Assembly: GCF_000430025.1 (NCBI RefSeq) | Contig: NZ_AUCZ01000004.1 | Span: 62,001 to 126,000 of the forward strand | Source of the DNA: Flavobacterium suncheonense GH29-5 = DSM 17707 | GTDB taxonomy: Bacteria > Bacteroidota > Bacteroidia > Flavobacteriales > Flavobacteriaceae | Direction of reading: 5' to 3' | Length of the DNA stretch: 64,000 nucleotides | Shown: piece after piece, positions 23,695 through 33,102 of the stretch | Layout of the letters: each line of letters opens with the position of its first letter | How positions within the stretch are numbered: the first letter of the stretch is position 1 | Made by a program: the position numbers and the translations under genes | Notes under the pieces: generated by a model | The model's database searches: none | What the model was told of the DNA's origin: nothing | What the model saw: the letters and a program-made list of their open reading frames with translations, nothing else

Positions 23695-23729
23695 TTGTCC
23701 CTTATCCCTCATCCCTAAGTCCTAATCCC
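23695..23729. repeat. Phased heptamers upstream of parE
   Basis: TTGTCCC, TTATCCC, TCATCCC, TAAGTCC, TAATCCC in tandem. These are the reverse complements of the GGGACAA/GGGATAA class found after parE at 25700. Confidence 0.85.
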
Positions 23730-23749
23730 TTTACTAATTTCATTGTCAA

Positions 23750-23757
23750 TAACTTTG
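23750..23757 (+). promoter_or_regulatory. -7 promoter box for parE
   Basis: TAACTTTG matches TAnnTTTG, 63 nt before the ATG at 23821 and just after the heptamer tract. Confidence 0.45.
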
Positions 23758-23820
23758 CATCAAACCTCTTTTAAATCCGGTTGATTTCCCTTATTTTAGC
23801 AGAAATTCCAAAAATTCTAT

Positions 23821-25683
23821 ATGCTAGAGCAAAATCAGTACACCGAAGACAATATCCGTTCCCTCGACTGGAAAGAGCATATCCGTATGCGTCCCGGGAT
23901 GTATATCGGAAAGTTAGGCGACGGTTCTTCACCCGATGACGGTATCTATATCCTTCTGAAAGAGGTATTGGATAACTGTATCGACGAGTTTGTAATGGGC
24001 GCCGGCAAAACCATCGAAGTTACGGTAAAAGACAAAACCGTTACCGTTCGCGATTACGGTCGCGGGATTCCGTTAGGAAAAGTGGTGGATGTGGTGTCGA
24101 AGATGAACACGGGAGGAAAGTACGACTCCAAAGCATTTAAGAAATCTGTGGGTCTGAACGGGGTGGGAACCAAGGCGGTGAATGCGCTTTCGACGTTTTT
24201 CCGTGTGGAATCCGTTCGGGACAACCAGCAGAAAGCGGCGGAGTTTTCAGCCGGAAATCTTACCCTTGAAGAAGACATTCAGGAAACCACCAAGCGCAAA
24301 GGAACCAAAGTAACTTTCATTGCCGACGATACCATTTTCAAGCATTACAAGTACCGAAACGAGTACATTGTCCGAATGCTGAAAAACTATTGCTACCTGA
24401 ACACTGGTTTAACCATCATCTACAACGGCGAAAAGTTCTTTTCCGACAATGGTTTAAAAGATTTGCTGGAAGAAACGATTACCGAGGAGGACATGGTCTA
24501 TCCGATTATCCACTTAAAAGGCGACGATATCGAAGTAGCCTTAACCCACAGTAAAACGCAGTATTCCGAAGAATATTACTCGTTTGTAAACGGACAGAAC
24601 ACCACGCAGGGCGGAACGCACTTAGGCGCTTTCCGTGAAGCGGTGGTAAAAACCGTAAAAGAGTTTTACAATAAGAATTTTGAAGCATCGGATATCCGAA
24701 AATCGATTGTTTCCGCGATTTCCGTAAAAGTGGAAGAACCGGTTTTCGAATCGCAGACCAAAACCAAACTGGGTTCTACCGAAATGGGGCCGGGACTGGC
24801 TTCCGTCCGTACGTTTGTTAACGATTTCATCAAGACCAATTTAGACAACTTTTTGCATAAAAATCCCGAAATCGCCGATGCCTTACTGAAGAAAATTCTT
24901 CAGGCGGAACGCGAGCGCAAGGAACTTTCCGGAATCCGTAAATTAGCGAGAGACCGGGCCAAAAAAGCGAGTCTTCACAATAAAAAACTGCGCGATTGCC
25001 GTGTCCATTTAACCGATGCCAAAAACCCGCGAAGCTTGGAAAGTACGCTTTTCATCACCGAGGGAGATTCTGCGTCCGGATCGATTACCAAATCGCGGGA
25101 TGTGAACACGCAGGCGGTTTTCAGTTTGCGCGGTAAGCCTCTGAACTCGTACGGGATGACCAAGAAGATTGTGTACGAAAACGAAGAATTCAACCTGCTT
25201 CAGGCGGCGCTGGACATCGAAGAAGACATGGAAAACCTGCGTTACAACAATATCGTAATCGCCACCGATGCCGATGTCGACGGAATGCACATTCGTTTGT
25301 TATTGATTACGTTTTTCCTGCAATTCTTTCCGGAATTAATCAAGGAAGGGCATTTGTATATTTTACAGACGCCGCTTTTCCGTGTGAGAAACAAGAAGAA
25401 AACCATTTACTGTTACAGCGAACAGGAGCGCATTGATGCCATCGAAGAACTGAAACCAAAACCGGAAATTACCCGATTCAAGGGATTGGGAGAGATTTCA
25501 CCAGACGAGTTCAAACACTTCATCGGAGAAGACATCCGCTTGGATCCGGTGATGCTGGACAAAGCAACTTCTATTGAAACCTTATTGGAATTCTATATGG
25601 GGAAAAACACGCCGGACCGTCAGGATTTCATTATCAAGAACCTGAAAGTGGAGTTGGATACGGTGGAGGAGTTTTCGAGTTAG
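23821..25683 (+). CDS. parE: DNA topoisomerase IV subunit B (type IIA, GyrB-like)
   Basis: 620 residues. GHKL ATPase motifs: [31 protein letters not shown] and [13 protein letters not shown]. Transducer with QTKTKLG and a TOPRIM domain with [14 protein letters not shown] and [13 protein letters not shown]; the end is [17 protein letters not shown]. Length and the pairing with the following subunit A argue for ParE and not GyrB, whose genes are usually separate in this phylum. Role: decatenation of daughter chromosomes with ParC. Confidence 0.93.
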   Translation: MLEQNQYTEDNIRSLDWKEHIRMRPGMYIGKLGDGSSPDDGIYILLKEVLDNCIDEFVMGAGKTIEVTVKDKTVTVRDYGRGIPLGKVVDVVSKMNTGGKYDSKAFKKSVGLNGVGTKAVNALSTFFRVESVRDNQQKAAEFSAGNLTLEEDIQETTKRKGTKVTFIADDTIFKHYKYRNEYIVRMLKNYCYLNTGLTIIYNGEKFFSDNGLKDLLEETITEEDMVYPIIHLKGDDIEVALTHSKTQYSEEYYSFVNGQNTTQGGTHLGAFREAVVKTVKEFYNKNFEASDIRKSIVSAISVKVEEPVFESQTKTKLGSTEMGPGLASVRTFVNDFIKTNLDNFLHKNPEIADALLKKILQAERERKELSGIRKLARDRAKKASLHNKKLRDCRVHLTDAKNPRSLESTLFITEGDSASGSITKSRDVNTQAVFSLRGKPLNSYGMTKKIVYENEEFNLLQAALDIEEDMENLRYNNIVIATDADVDGMHIRLLLITFFLQFFPELIKEGHLYILQTPLFRVRNKKKTIYCYSEQERIDAIEELKPKPEITRFKGLGEISPDEFKHFIGEDIRLDPVMLDKATSIETLLEFYMGKNTPDRQDFIIKNLKVELDTVEEFSS

Positions 25684-25699
25684 GTGTGAGAAGTGAAAA

Positions 25700-25783
25700 G
25701 GGACAAGGGACAAGGGATAAGGGATAAGAAGCAAGAGTTTAGATATAACTGTCAACTGTTAACTGAATACTGTTAACTATTTT
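25700..25783. repeat. Phased heptamers between parE and parC
   Basis: GGGACAA twice and GGGATAA twice (25700-25727), then CTGTCAA, CTGTTAA, CTGAATA, CTGTTAA, CTATTTT (25749-25783) running straight into the parC ATG at 25784. The gap between the two topoisomerase genes consists almost wholly of such tracts. Confidence 0.9.
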
Positions 25784-28495
25784 ATGAGCGAAGAAAACGA
25801 AAATATAAACGAAGAGGAATTAACACCGCGTGACGAAAACCATTCTGAAGAAAACAGTTCAGAAGAAGGTCATTTTGAAGGTGAGCATTTTTACGATTCT
25901 GAAGAACAAAATCCCGAGGATACCATTACCAAAGTAACCGGTATGTACAAGGATTGGTTCCTGGATTATGCTTCTTACGTAATCCTGGAGCGTGCCGTGC
26001 CTGCTATTGAAGACGGTTTTAAACCGGTACAGCGCCGTATCATGCACTCGATGAAAGAGTTAGACGACGGTCGTTACAACAAAGTGGCGAACGTGGTCGG
26101 GCACACCATGCAGTATCACCCGCACGGGGATGCGAGTATCGGAGATGCAATGGTACAAATCGGTCAGAAGGATTTACTGATTGACTGTCAGGGGAACTGG
26201 GGAAATATTTTAACCGGTGACGGGGCTGCGGCTTCCCGATACATCGAGGCGCGTTTGAGCAAATTTGCCTTGGATGTGCTGTATTCCCCAAAAATTACAG
26301 AATGGGGTGTTTCCTATGACGGTCGTCGTCCGGAACCCATCAATCTTCCGGTAAAATTCCCGTTGCTGTTAGCGCAGGGAGGAGAAGGGATTGCCGTTGG
26401 TTTGTCTACAAAAATTTTACCGCACAATTTCAATGAATTAATCGATGCGTCGATCAAAATATTAAAAGGGAAACCGTTTACCTTATTTCCGGATTTTCCG
26501 ACGGCCGGTATTGCCGATGTTTCCAATTACAACGACGGAATGCGCGGCGGACGGGTTCGTGTGCGTGCGAAGATTTCCCAGTTGGACAAGCAAACGCTGG
26601 TCATTACCCAGATTCCGTTTTCAACCAATACATCAACACTGATTGACAGTATTCTGAAAGCGAACGACAAAGGAAAAATCAAAATCAAGAAAATTGAAGA
26701 CAATACGGCCGCTGAGGTAGAAATCTTAATTCATCTTCCGCCGGGCGTTTCTCCGGATAAAACCATCGATGCACTTTATGCTTTTACGGCCTGTGAAACG
26801 TCTATAGCGCCGCTGGGCTGTGTGATTCAGAACCATAAGCCGTTGTTTATCGGGGTTTCCGACATGCTGAAAATCTCCACGAACCGAACGGTGGATTTGT
26901 TGCGTCAGGAACTGGAAATTCAGTTGCAGGAACTGGAAACGAAATGGCATTTTTCTACACTTGAGAAGATTTTCATTCGCGAGGAAATGTACATCGACTT
27001 TAAACTGTATTCCGATAAAGAATCGTTATTCGAATACATGTACAAGCGTTTCGAGCCGTTCAAAAAAGTACTGATGCGAGAGATTGTCGATGAAGATCTG
27101 CAGAAATTAACGCAGATTCCGATGATTCGTATCACGCGTTTCGACTCCGACAAAGCCGATGAACTGATTGCGAAACTGGAAGATGAAATGGCGCAGGTAA
27201 AACATCATCTGGAACATCTGATCGAATTCGCCATCGACTATTTTAACAAACTGAAAGAGAAGTACGGAAAAGGCCGCGAACGTCAGACGGAAATCCGCAA
27301 TTTCGATACCATTGAAGCGACGAAAGTGGTTTTGCGAAATACAAAATTATACGTCAACCGCGAAGAGGGTTTCATAGGAACCGGACTGAAAAAAGACGAA
27401 TACGTAGCCGATTGTTCCGATATCGACGACGTGATTGTATTCCTGCGCGACGGTAAAATGATGATTTCCAAAGTGGATGAAAAGAAATTCGTCGGGAAAG
27501 ATATTATTCACGTAGCCGTTTTCGATAAGAACGATAAACGCACCATTTACAACATGATTTACCGCGACGGAAAATCAGGATCATCGTTTATAAAACGTTT
27601 TAACGTATCGGGAGTAACTCGTGACAAAGCCTATGATTTAACTCAGGAAAAGCCGGGTTCACAGGTATTGTATTTTTCACATAACCCGAATGGTGAAGCA
27701 GAAGTCGTTACGATTTTACTGCGTCAGGTGGGCAGCGTGAAGAAACTGAAATGGGACGTGGATTTTGCCGACATTGCCATCAAAGGACGTGCTTCCAAAG
27801 GAAATACCGTTTCGAAATATCCGATCAAGAAAATAGAACTGAAAGAGAAAGGGATTTCAACTTTAAGACCTCGTAAGATTTGGTTCGATGATACCGTCCA
27901 GCGTTTGAATGTTGACGGCAGGGGAGAACTTTTAGGCGAATTCCGTCCGAACGACCGTTTGCTGATCATCAACCAATCCGGTAAACTGAAAACGATTATT
28001 CCGGAACTGACCACGCATTTCGACGAAGACATGATCATCCTTGAAAAATGGTATCCGAAGAAACCGATTTCCGCCATTTATTACGACGGGGAGAAAGAAC
28101 GTTATTTCATCAAACGTTTCCTGGTGGAGAATGAAAACAAGGAGGAAATCTTTATCACCGAACACGAAAAGTCGCAGCTGGAAATTGTTTCCACCGATTG
28201 GCGTCCGGTAGCGGAATTAGTATTCGCTAAAAACAAAGGTGTTCAGAAGGAGAACCAAACCGTTGATATGGAGCAGTTCATCGCGGTAAAAGGCATCAAA
28301 GCCTTAGGAAACCAACTGACGACCGATAAACTGAAACAGGTAAATCTGTTAGACCCGCTTCCGTTTGAAGAACCAATCGAAGTGATTCCGGAAGAAATTG
28401 AAGTGAATCAGGACTCGGGTGAAGAAGGCACGGATTTGACGGATTACAACATCAGTTTAGACGATGACGGTCAGATTACCTTAACGTTAGAATAG
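25784..28495 (+). CDS. parC: DNA topoisomerase IV subunit A (type IIA, GyrA-like)
   Basis: 903 residues. After an acidic, low-complexity N-terminal extension of about 45 residues, the breakage-reunion domain begins (LDYASYVILERAVPAIEDGFKPVQRRIMHSM), with the catalytic Tyr in AAASRYIEARL and the QGNWG motif before it. A C-terminal DNA-wrapping region follows and ends in an acidic tail. The GyrA box (QRRGGKG) is not seen, which fits ParC. Partner of ParE in the adjacent gene. Confidence 0.92.
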   Translation: MSEENENINEEELTPRDENHSEENSSEEGHFEGEHFYDSEEQNPEDTITKVTGMYKDWFLDYASYVILERAVPAIEDGFKPVQRRIMHSMKELDDGRYNKVANVVGHTMQYHPHGDASIGDAMVQIGQKDLLIDCQGNWGNILTGDGAAASRYIEARLSKFALDVLYSPKITEWGVSYDGRRPEPINLPVKFPLLLAQGGEGIAVGLSTKILPHNFNELIDASIKILKGKPFTLFPDFPTAGIADVSNYNDGMRGGRVRVRAKISQLDKQTLVITQIPFSTNTSTLIDSILKANDKGKIKIKKIEDNTAAEVEILIHLPPGVSPDKTIDALYAFTACETSIAPLGCVIQNHKPLFIGVSDMLKISTNRTVDLLRQELEIQLQELETKWHFSTLEKIFIREEMYIDFKLYSDKESLFEYMYKRFEPFKKVLMREIVDEDLQKLTQIPMIRITRFDSDKADELIAKLEDEMAQVKHHLEHLIEFAIDYFNKLKEKYGKGRERQTEIRNFDTIEATKVVLRNTKLYVNREEGFIGTGLKKDEYVADCSDIDDVIVFLRDGKMMISKVDEKKFVGKDIIHVAVFDKNDKRTIYNMIYRDGKSGSSFIKRFNVSGVTRDKAYDLTQEKPGSQVLYFSHNPNGEAEVVTILLRQVGSVKKLKWDVDFADIAIKGRASKGNTVSKYPIKKIELKEKGISTLRPRKIWFDDTVQRLNVDGRGELLGEFRPNDRLLIINQSGKLKTIIPELTTHFDEDMIILEKWYPKKPISAIYYDGEKERYFIKRFLVENENKEEIFITEHEKSQLEIVSTDWRPVAELVFAKNKGVQKENQTVDMEQFIAVKGIKALGNQLTTDKLKQVNLLDPLPFEEPIEVIPEEIEVNQDSGEEGTDLTDYNISLDDDGQITLTLE

Positions 28496-28500
28496 CAATT

Positions 28501-28535
28501 AAAAGGAGGATTTCAATACAGATATCCTCTTTTTT
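28501..28535 (+). terminator. Intrinsic terminator after parC
   Basis: GGAGGAT (28505-28511) pairs with ATATCCTC (28523-28530 region) with one bulged or mismatched base and is followed by a T run. Confidence 0.75.
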
Positions 28536-28572
28536 ATGGAATTATTATTTTAAAAATACTTCTGCAGCAGCG

Positions 28573-29391
28573 TTAATTTGCCGGATTTTCCACCCAGGCG
28601 ATTATTCTTAAGGGGCCGCCGGTGCCGTCTTTTATTTTCATCGGGAGGGCGATAAGGTATATTCCGATTTCCGGTAATTCCTGAAGGTTGGCAAGGTTTT
28701 CAAAACCCAGAATATTTTCGGCACATAGGATTTGATGGGTTTTAAAATCTTTCGACTGTCCGTAATCAATGCTGGGTGTATCGATCCCCACAGCTTTGAT
28801 TGTTCTGTTTTTTACAAGCCAAGTTGCAAGCACAGGATCGATACCGGGAAAATGCAGGTGCGGAATCGCTGCTTCTCCTTTGACGGCAGTACCTAAATAT
28901 TTAGCTTTATCAGGGTAGAATTTGCCCCAACCGGTGCGGAACAACACGAAAGAGCCTTCCGGAATGTTGCCGTGATTTTTTTCCCATGCTTCCACATCTG
29001 AAATACTAATCTGATAATCGGCATTGTTTTGGGCTTTTGCGCGGATGTCAATCAGGATGGCATTACCGTTAAGACGTTCTAACGGAATCTGGTCTGCGCT
29101 CCACTTGCCTTTTGCGAAATGAATAGGAGCGTCGAGGTGCGTGCCGCCGTGTTCGGGCGTGTAAAATTCATTGGAAGCATAAAAGTAACCGCCGGCAGTC
29201 ATGCCGTTGAACTGTGTCTTCAGCTGAAAACCTGTCGGGTTGTTGGGCCAGTAGATGGTTGTCTCCGAAAAGTCGTAGGTAAGGTCAATCCATTTGCCGG
29301 CGGCCAGCAGTTCCGAAAGGGTTTGCTTTTTTTCGGACTCCACACAAGAGGATAAACCCAGTAAAAGCGATGCAAAAATAAAATACTTCAT
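28573..29391 (-). CDS. Cyclase/kynurenine formamidase-like lipoprotein
   Basis: 272 residues. Signal peptide with lipobox LSSC. The metal-binding signature of the cyclase family (HxGTHxDxPxH) is present as EHGGTHLDAPIHF; VGIDTPSIDYGQ and the C-terminal LPMKIKDGTGGPLRIIAW are also typical. Family members are metal-dependent amidases such as kynurenine formamidase; here the enzyme would act in the periplasm on an unknown substrate. Single gene on the minus strand. Confidence 0.9.
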   Translation of the reverse strand: MKYFIFASLLLGLSSCVESEKKQTLSELLAAGKWIDLTYDFSETTIYWPNNPTGFQLKTQFNGMTAGGYFYASNEFYTPEHGGTHLDAPIHFAKGKWSADQIPLERLNGNAILIDIRAKAQNNADYQISISDVEAWEKNHGNIPEGSFVLFRTGWGKFYPDKAKYLGTAVKGEAAIPHLHFPGIDPVLATWLVKNRTIKAVGIDTPSIDYGQSKDFKTHQILCAENILGFENLANLQELPEIGIYLIALPMKIKDGTGGPLRIIAWVENPAN

Positions 29392-29465
29392 AAGATTAGT
29401 ATTAGTAAAATGTTACCGCATTTTGTTGACGTAAGAAGTTGCACTGAGGATTTTCACCTGTACAA

Positions 29466-30473
29466 TCAGTTTTTTAAAACAATCCGGAATCGTGCTTTAC
29501 CGCTTACCAGATGCTGAAACGCTTCGTTTACTTTTTCCATGGGAAATTCTTCTACAATAGGATAAATGTTATGTCGCACGCAGAATTCTAGCATGGTCTG
29601 GGTTAACGCCGGACTTCCCAACGGACTTCCGCCAACACTTTTCTGACCGCCAATTAAGGTAAACGCAGGAATTGCCATGGGTTCTAAAACTGCACCCACG
29701 TTGTGTAATTTCCCTTTTGGAGCCAAAGTGCCCAAATAAGCATTCCAGTCGAGGGTTACATTGGTCGTGTTTAAGATAAAGTTGAGCTGTCCTTTAATGC
29801 TTTCCAGTTCCGCCGGGTTTCGGGAATCGATAACTTTTGTGGCGCCCATAGCCAATATTTCTGCTTTTTTATCCGGATTGGAACTGAATGCAATAACTTC
29901 GCAGCCCCAGTGTTTTAAGAATTTAAGCGCCATGTGGCCTAAACCTCCGATTCCGATTACGCCAACTTTGTCTGTCGGTTTTACGCCGGAGATGATAATC
30001 GGGTTGAAAACCGTAATGCCGCCGCAGAGTAAAGGTCCTGCTTTAGCCATATCAATATCTTTTGGTAACGGAATCGCCCACGACCAATGCGCTCTGACGT
30101 AATCCGCAAAACCGCCGTGACGGCCCACGATGGTTTGTTCGGCATTGCGGCATAAATTGTGGCTGCCGTCCATGCACTCATGACAGTGCATACAGGATTC
30201 GGAATACCAGCCTAAACCTACTTTGTCACCCACTTTTACGTTCTTGACTTCGTTTCCTACCGCTACAATTTCGCCGACTATTTCATGACCGGGAACTATG
30301 GGATATTGCGTTTGGCCCCATTCGTTGTTAACCATGCTCAGATCGGAATGGCAAACCCCGCAATACAGTACTTTGATGTCGACTTGTTCGCTTCCGGGTT
30401 CGGGTAACGTATAGGTGAATTTTTCAAAGGAACCATTCGGCTCTTTAACCGCAAAAGCTTGTACTGTTCTCAT
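29466..30473 (-). CDS. NAD(P)-dependent zinc alcohol dehydrogenase (YahK/CAD-like)
   Basis: 335 residues from ATG 30473; the ORF extends to 30509, but the domain starts MRTVQAFAVKEPNGSF. Catalytic zinc ligands in CGVCHSDLS and GHEIVGEIVAVG, structural zinc cysteines in CMHCHECMDGSHNLC, and a Rossmann motif GVIGIGGLGHMALKFLKHWG. The following SSNPDKK suggests NADP preference, as in cinnamyl-alcohol and YahK-type enzymes. Cytosolic reduction of aldehydes; substrate unknown. Confidence 0.93.
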   Translation of the reverse strand: MRTVQAFAVKEPNGSFEKFTYTLPEPGSEQVDIKVLYCGVCHSDLSMVNNEWGQTQYPIVPGHEIVGEIVAVGNEVKNVKVGDKVGLGWYSESCMHCHECMDGSHNLCRNAEQTIVGRHGGFADYVRAHWSWAIPLPKDIDMAKAGPLLCGGITVFNPIIISGVKPTDKVGVIGIGGLGHMALKFLKHWGCEVIAFSSNPDKKAEILAMGATKVIDSRNPAELESIKGQLNFILNTTNVTLDWNAYLGTLAPKGKLHNVGAVLEPMAIPAFTLIGGQKSVGGSPLGSPALTQTMLEFCVRHNIYPIVEEFPMEKVNEAFQHLVSGKARFRIVLKN

Positions 30474-30588
30474 CGTAATTGCTTTTAGTTGTACAATTTT
30501 GATAGTCAAGTTTCAGATTCGGAATTTAAAGGTAAAGGTTTTTATCGAAGAGCAGTTTTAAGTTGTTGTAAATTAGATAAATGCAAAA

Positions 30589-30614
30589 AAAATCCCGTTT
30601 AAGAACGGGATTTT
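30589..30614 (-). terminator. Intrinsic terminator after the TerC gene
   Basis: AAAATCCCGTT (30589-30599) and AACGGGATTTT (30604-30614), 4-nt loop, run of T on the minus strand. It closes the long reverse-strand run that ends at 30654. Confidence 0.9.
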
Positions 30615-30653
30615 ATAACGGAACACTCCGGATAAAAGTTTTAGTATCAGGAA

Positions 30654-31424
30654 TTAGTTTTTCTTTCGCATTTTCATGTTTAAGAATTCTACAGCCAAGG
30701 AAAAAGCAATGGCAAAATATAAGTATCCTTTTGGAACTGCGCCTACGTGTTGTCCGGCTAAGGAAGCTTCTGATAAGTGCATGCTTTCTGTCATCAGCAT
30801 GAATCCGATTAAGATCAGGAAAGCCAGTCCTAAAATCTGAATGGAAGGGTTTTTGTTCACAAAATTACCAACCGGAACAGCAAACAACATCATAATCCCA
30901 ACCGAAATGACTACAGCGGTAATCATGATGTACAAAGCGCCTGCCAAACCATTGGTCATCCCCACTGCGGTTAAAATACTGTCTACCGAGAAAATTAAAT
31001 CGATTAACAAAATCTGAAAAATTACGTTGCCGAAGGATTTGGTTGCCGAGGTTTTCAGCTCTTTTTCTTCTTCGCCTTTATGATCTACTTTTTCATGAAT
31101 TTCTTTGGTGCTCTTATAAATCAGGAAAATACCTCCGGCCAATAAAATTAAGGCCTGACCGGTGAAATGGGCGCTAAACCAACCCCAGTCGATACTAAAG
31201 AGCGGTTCTTTCATGGCGATAAGCAGTGTAATCCCGAACAATAAGCCGATACGCATAAACATGGCTAAAAACAAACCAATTCGGGTGGCTTTTTTGCGTT
31301 TTTCTTCCGGAAGTTTTCCGGTAACAATTGAAATGAAAATGATGTTATCGATACCTAAAACAATTTCAAGAAAGGTTAAGGTTAACAAGGCAATCCACGC
31401 GTCTGGGTTTAGAAATATTTCCAT
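30654..31424 (-). CDS. TerC family integral membrane protein
   Basis: 256 residues with about seven hydrophobic segments. LTFLEIVLGIDNIIFISIV with the conserved acidic residues in the membrane and LIDLIFSVDSILTAVGM are the two TerC signature blocks. TerC/Alx proteins are implicated in manganese export and protein metalation; this role is taken from the family. A charged loop (EKVDHKGEEEKELKTS) lies in the middle. It is the last gene of a long minus-strand run. Confidence 0.92.
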   Translation of the reverse strand: MEIFLNPDAWIALLTLTFLEIVLGIDNIIFISIVTGKLPEEKRKKATRIGLFLAMFMRIGLLFGITLLIAMKEPLFSIDWGWFSAHFTGQALILLAGGIFLIYKSTKEIHEKVDHKGEEEKELKTSATKSFGNVIFQILLIDLIFSVDSILTAVGMTNGLAGALYIMITAVVISVGIMMLFAVPVGNFVNKNPSIQILGLAFLILIGFMLMTESMHLSEASLAGQHVGAVPKGYLYFAIAFSLAVEFLNMKMRKKN

Positions 31425-31458
31425 TTTGTAAGGTTAATGATTTGCTGTTAAACGTAGG

Positions 31459-31830
31459 TTAGTCGATTTTTGTTACAGCACCGCGTTGTTTTTTTGCATC
31501 ACCTACGAAACCGTATTCAAAAGTGTAGCCTTTCTCGTTGGTAGTCAGGATTTTCATGCTGATGGCTTTTTTCTCCACCATGCTTTTCGGATGGATTTTC
31601 TGCAACACAAATTCACAATCGTTAACCCAACGAACAGAAGCAGTATCGGTTTTTCCGTTAAAAGTTTCAATCTGGATGTCATCTCTTCGCTCGAATACGG
31701 ATTTGGATTTCTTTCCGTTAATTTCCTGAACGAATTCAAAGGTTCCGGTTTGGTAATCCTTGCAGTTGCGTTCCTGATGGTAACAGGAAGTGAGCGCCAA
31801 AAGGATGGCGGGTATGCTTAGCTTTTTCAT
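31459..31830 (-). CDS. Small lipoprotein of unknown function (123 aa)
   Basis: Signal peptide with lipobox LTSC. The mature part contains NCKDYQTGTFEFVQEINGKKSKSVFERRDD and WVNDCEFVLQ, a two-cysteine beta-rich pattern found in a family of Bacteroidota lipoproteins. I recall that related entries carry the label DNA topoisomerase IV, which nothing in the sequence supports. It overlaps the end of the DUF1572 gene by 4 nt and is thus translationally coupled to it. Confidence 0.8.
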   Translation of the reverse strand: MKKLSIPAILLALTSCYHQERNCKDYQTGTFEFVQEINGKKSKSVFERRDDIQIETFNGKTDTASVRWVNDCEFVLQKIHPKSMVEKKAISMKILTTNEKGYTFEYGFVGDAKKQRGAVTKID

Positions 31831-32402
31831 TTCAGTTTGTTAAGTTCGTCGTCGGTAAAATGTTTGGTACTTTTCTCTTTCGAAAATTTATCGGCGTTGT
31901 AGTCGTTTGATTTGTTTTTGGGAATCGAAAGGCTTGTCCATTCTGTTTTCTTAAGCATTTTGGCATAAAAAACCATTTGTCCTACGTGGTACGGATAATG
32001 TGCCAGTTGCCTGTTGATGGCATCTAAAACCGTATGGCCTTCGTTGCGGATGTAAACGATTTGGGAGAGCTGTGCTTCGGTTAAGTCATCCAATGCCTTG
32101 AAAAGACAGTTCCAGCCTTTTTCCCAAACCTTGAGGAGTTCTTCCCTGGTCTTGAGGTTCAATTCAAACTCACTGTCGCGGTTGCGCCATTCTTTTTCAC
32201 CGTCGGAAGTTAAAAAATCGGTCCAGCGGGACAGCATATTTCCGGACAAATGCTGTACAATTACGGCAATGGAGTTGGTGTCTTCGTTGGCCGCAAAAAA
32301 AAGCTGTTCTTCTTCCAACTGTTCCATGGCTTTTTCCCCAAGAGTTTTGTAATAAAGGAAAAGCCTTTTACTGCTTTGCAGATAAGTGTTACTGTTTTCC
32401 AT
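31827..32402 (-). CDS. DUF1572 / DinB-like protein
   Basis: 191 residues, soluble and helical. Potential metal-ligand histidines of the DinB/YfiT-like four-helix fold are seen in AVIVQHLSGNMLSRWTDFL and INRQLAHYPYHVGQMVFYAKML. DinB-fold proteins include thiol transferases; no function is known for DUF1572. It overlaps the neighbouring DUF6095-like gene by 14 nt and the lipoprotein gene by 4 nt. Confidence 0.88.
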   Translation of the reverse strand: MENSNTYLQSSKRLFLYYKTLGEKAMEQLEEEQLFFAANEDTNSIAVIVQHLSGNMLSRWTDFLTSDGEKEWRNRDSEFELNLKTREELLKVWEKGWNCLFKALDDLTEAQLSQIVYIRNEGHTVLDAINRQLAHYPYHVGQMVFYAKMLKKTEWTSLSIPKNKSNDYNADKFSKEKSTKHFTDDELNKLK

Positions 32403-32616
32403 CGAATAAACTTTTCATTATGGTTTGAATCCCTTTAAACATCAAAAAGATTGAAAGCATGCAAAAAATAATGCCCAAACCCAAAATGGGAATGTACAGC
32501 GGATGTTCCTGATTTTTGAAAGAGCTGTGAATTACGCTCGGTCCCAAAAACATAAGCGGCAGAGCAAAAGCCAGGTAACGGATGCCTTTTACCAAAAGTT
32601 GTTTGTTGGTACTCAT
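32389..32616 (-). CDS. DUF6095-like small membrane protein (75 aa)
   Basis: Two hydrophobic segments (about residues 11-28 and 40-60) with GIRYLAFALPLMFLGPSVIHSSFKNQ between and before them. The pattern matches a short Bacteroidota membrane-protein family that I recall as DUF6095. Its start directly follows the stop of the upstream gene and its end overlaps the DUF1572 start. Confidence 0.75.
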   Translation of the reverse strand: MSTNKQLLVKGIRYLAFALPLMFLGPSVIHSSFKNQEHPLYIPILGLGIIFCMLSIFLMFKGIQTIMKSLFDGKQ

Positions 32617-33084
32617 TTAAAATCGTATTTGAAGACCGTAACCGTTGGAATTGGCCACAACATTCATTTCCAGTCTGCTGTTGTTCTGATAGCCTAATGT
32701 TGGTTCCAGCCCATTGTTGTAAACATCAATAGCCTGTTTGATTTTTTTCGTTCTTCCGGACAATACCGGTATGGAAGCAATGATTGAGGTACTTCCGATG
32801 TAGGTCATTGCTGAAGGATATTCGGTATCGGAAACCAAGCCTACTACAGCATCACCGGCCACCATAGCAATTCCGAAACCCAGTAAAAAACCGCCGACAC
32901 CTTCTTTGGTTTTTCCTTTTTTGAATAAAGTACTGGCTTCGTAATTGGATTTTAAAAGTTGTTTGGTCTCGTAAGTTGAGATTTGCTCTCCTTTTACATA
33001 AAATTTGCCGCGTTCCATGGTGATTTTCTGTGCAAAAGCAGACATCACAAAAAGAAACGATAACAGGGTGAATAGTTTTTTCAT
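32617..33084 (-). CDS. Secreted protein of unknown function (155 aa)
   Basis: Signal peptide MKKLFTLLSFLFVMSAFAQ with cleavage after FAQ. A hydrophobic stretch (GGFLLGFGIAMVAGDAVVGLV) follows in the middle, and the C-terminus ends SNGYGLQIRF, a short aromatic-ended strand as in small outer-membrane-associated proteins. Located between murQ and the DUF6095-like gene on the same strand. No family recognised. Confidence 0.75.
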   Translation of the reverse strand: MKKLFTLLSFLFVMSAFAQKITMERGKFYVKGEQISTYETKQLLKSNYEASTLFKKGKTKEGVGGFLLGFGIAMVAGDAVVGLVSDTEYPSAMTYIGSTSIIASIPVLSGRTKKIKQAIDVYNNGLEPTLGYQNNSRLEMNVVANSNGYGLQIRF

Positions 33085-33102
33085 TATGGTCAGGTTAGTT
33101 GG

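Noticed and set aside
31459..31830. Topoisomerase IV-related protein by database habit
   Set aside because: The sequence is a short lipoprotein without any topoisomerase motif.
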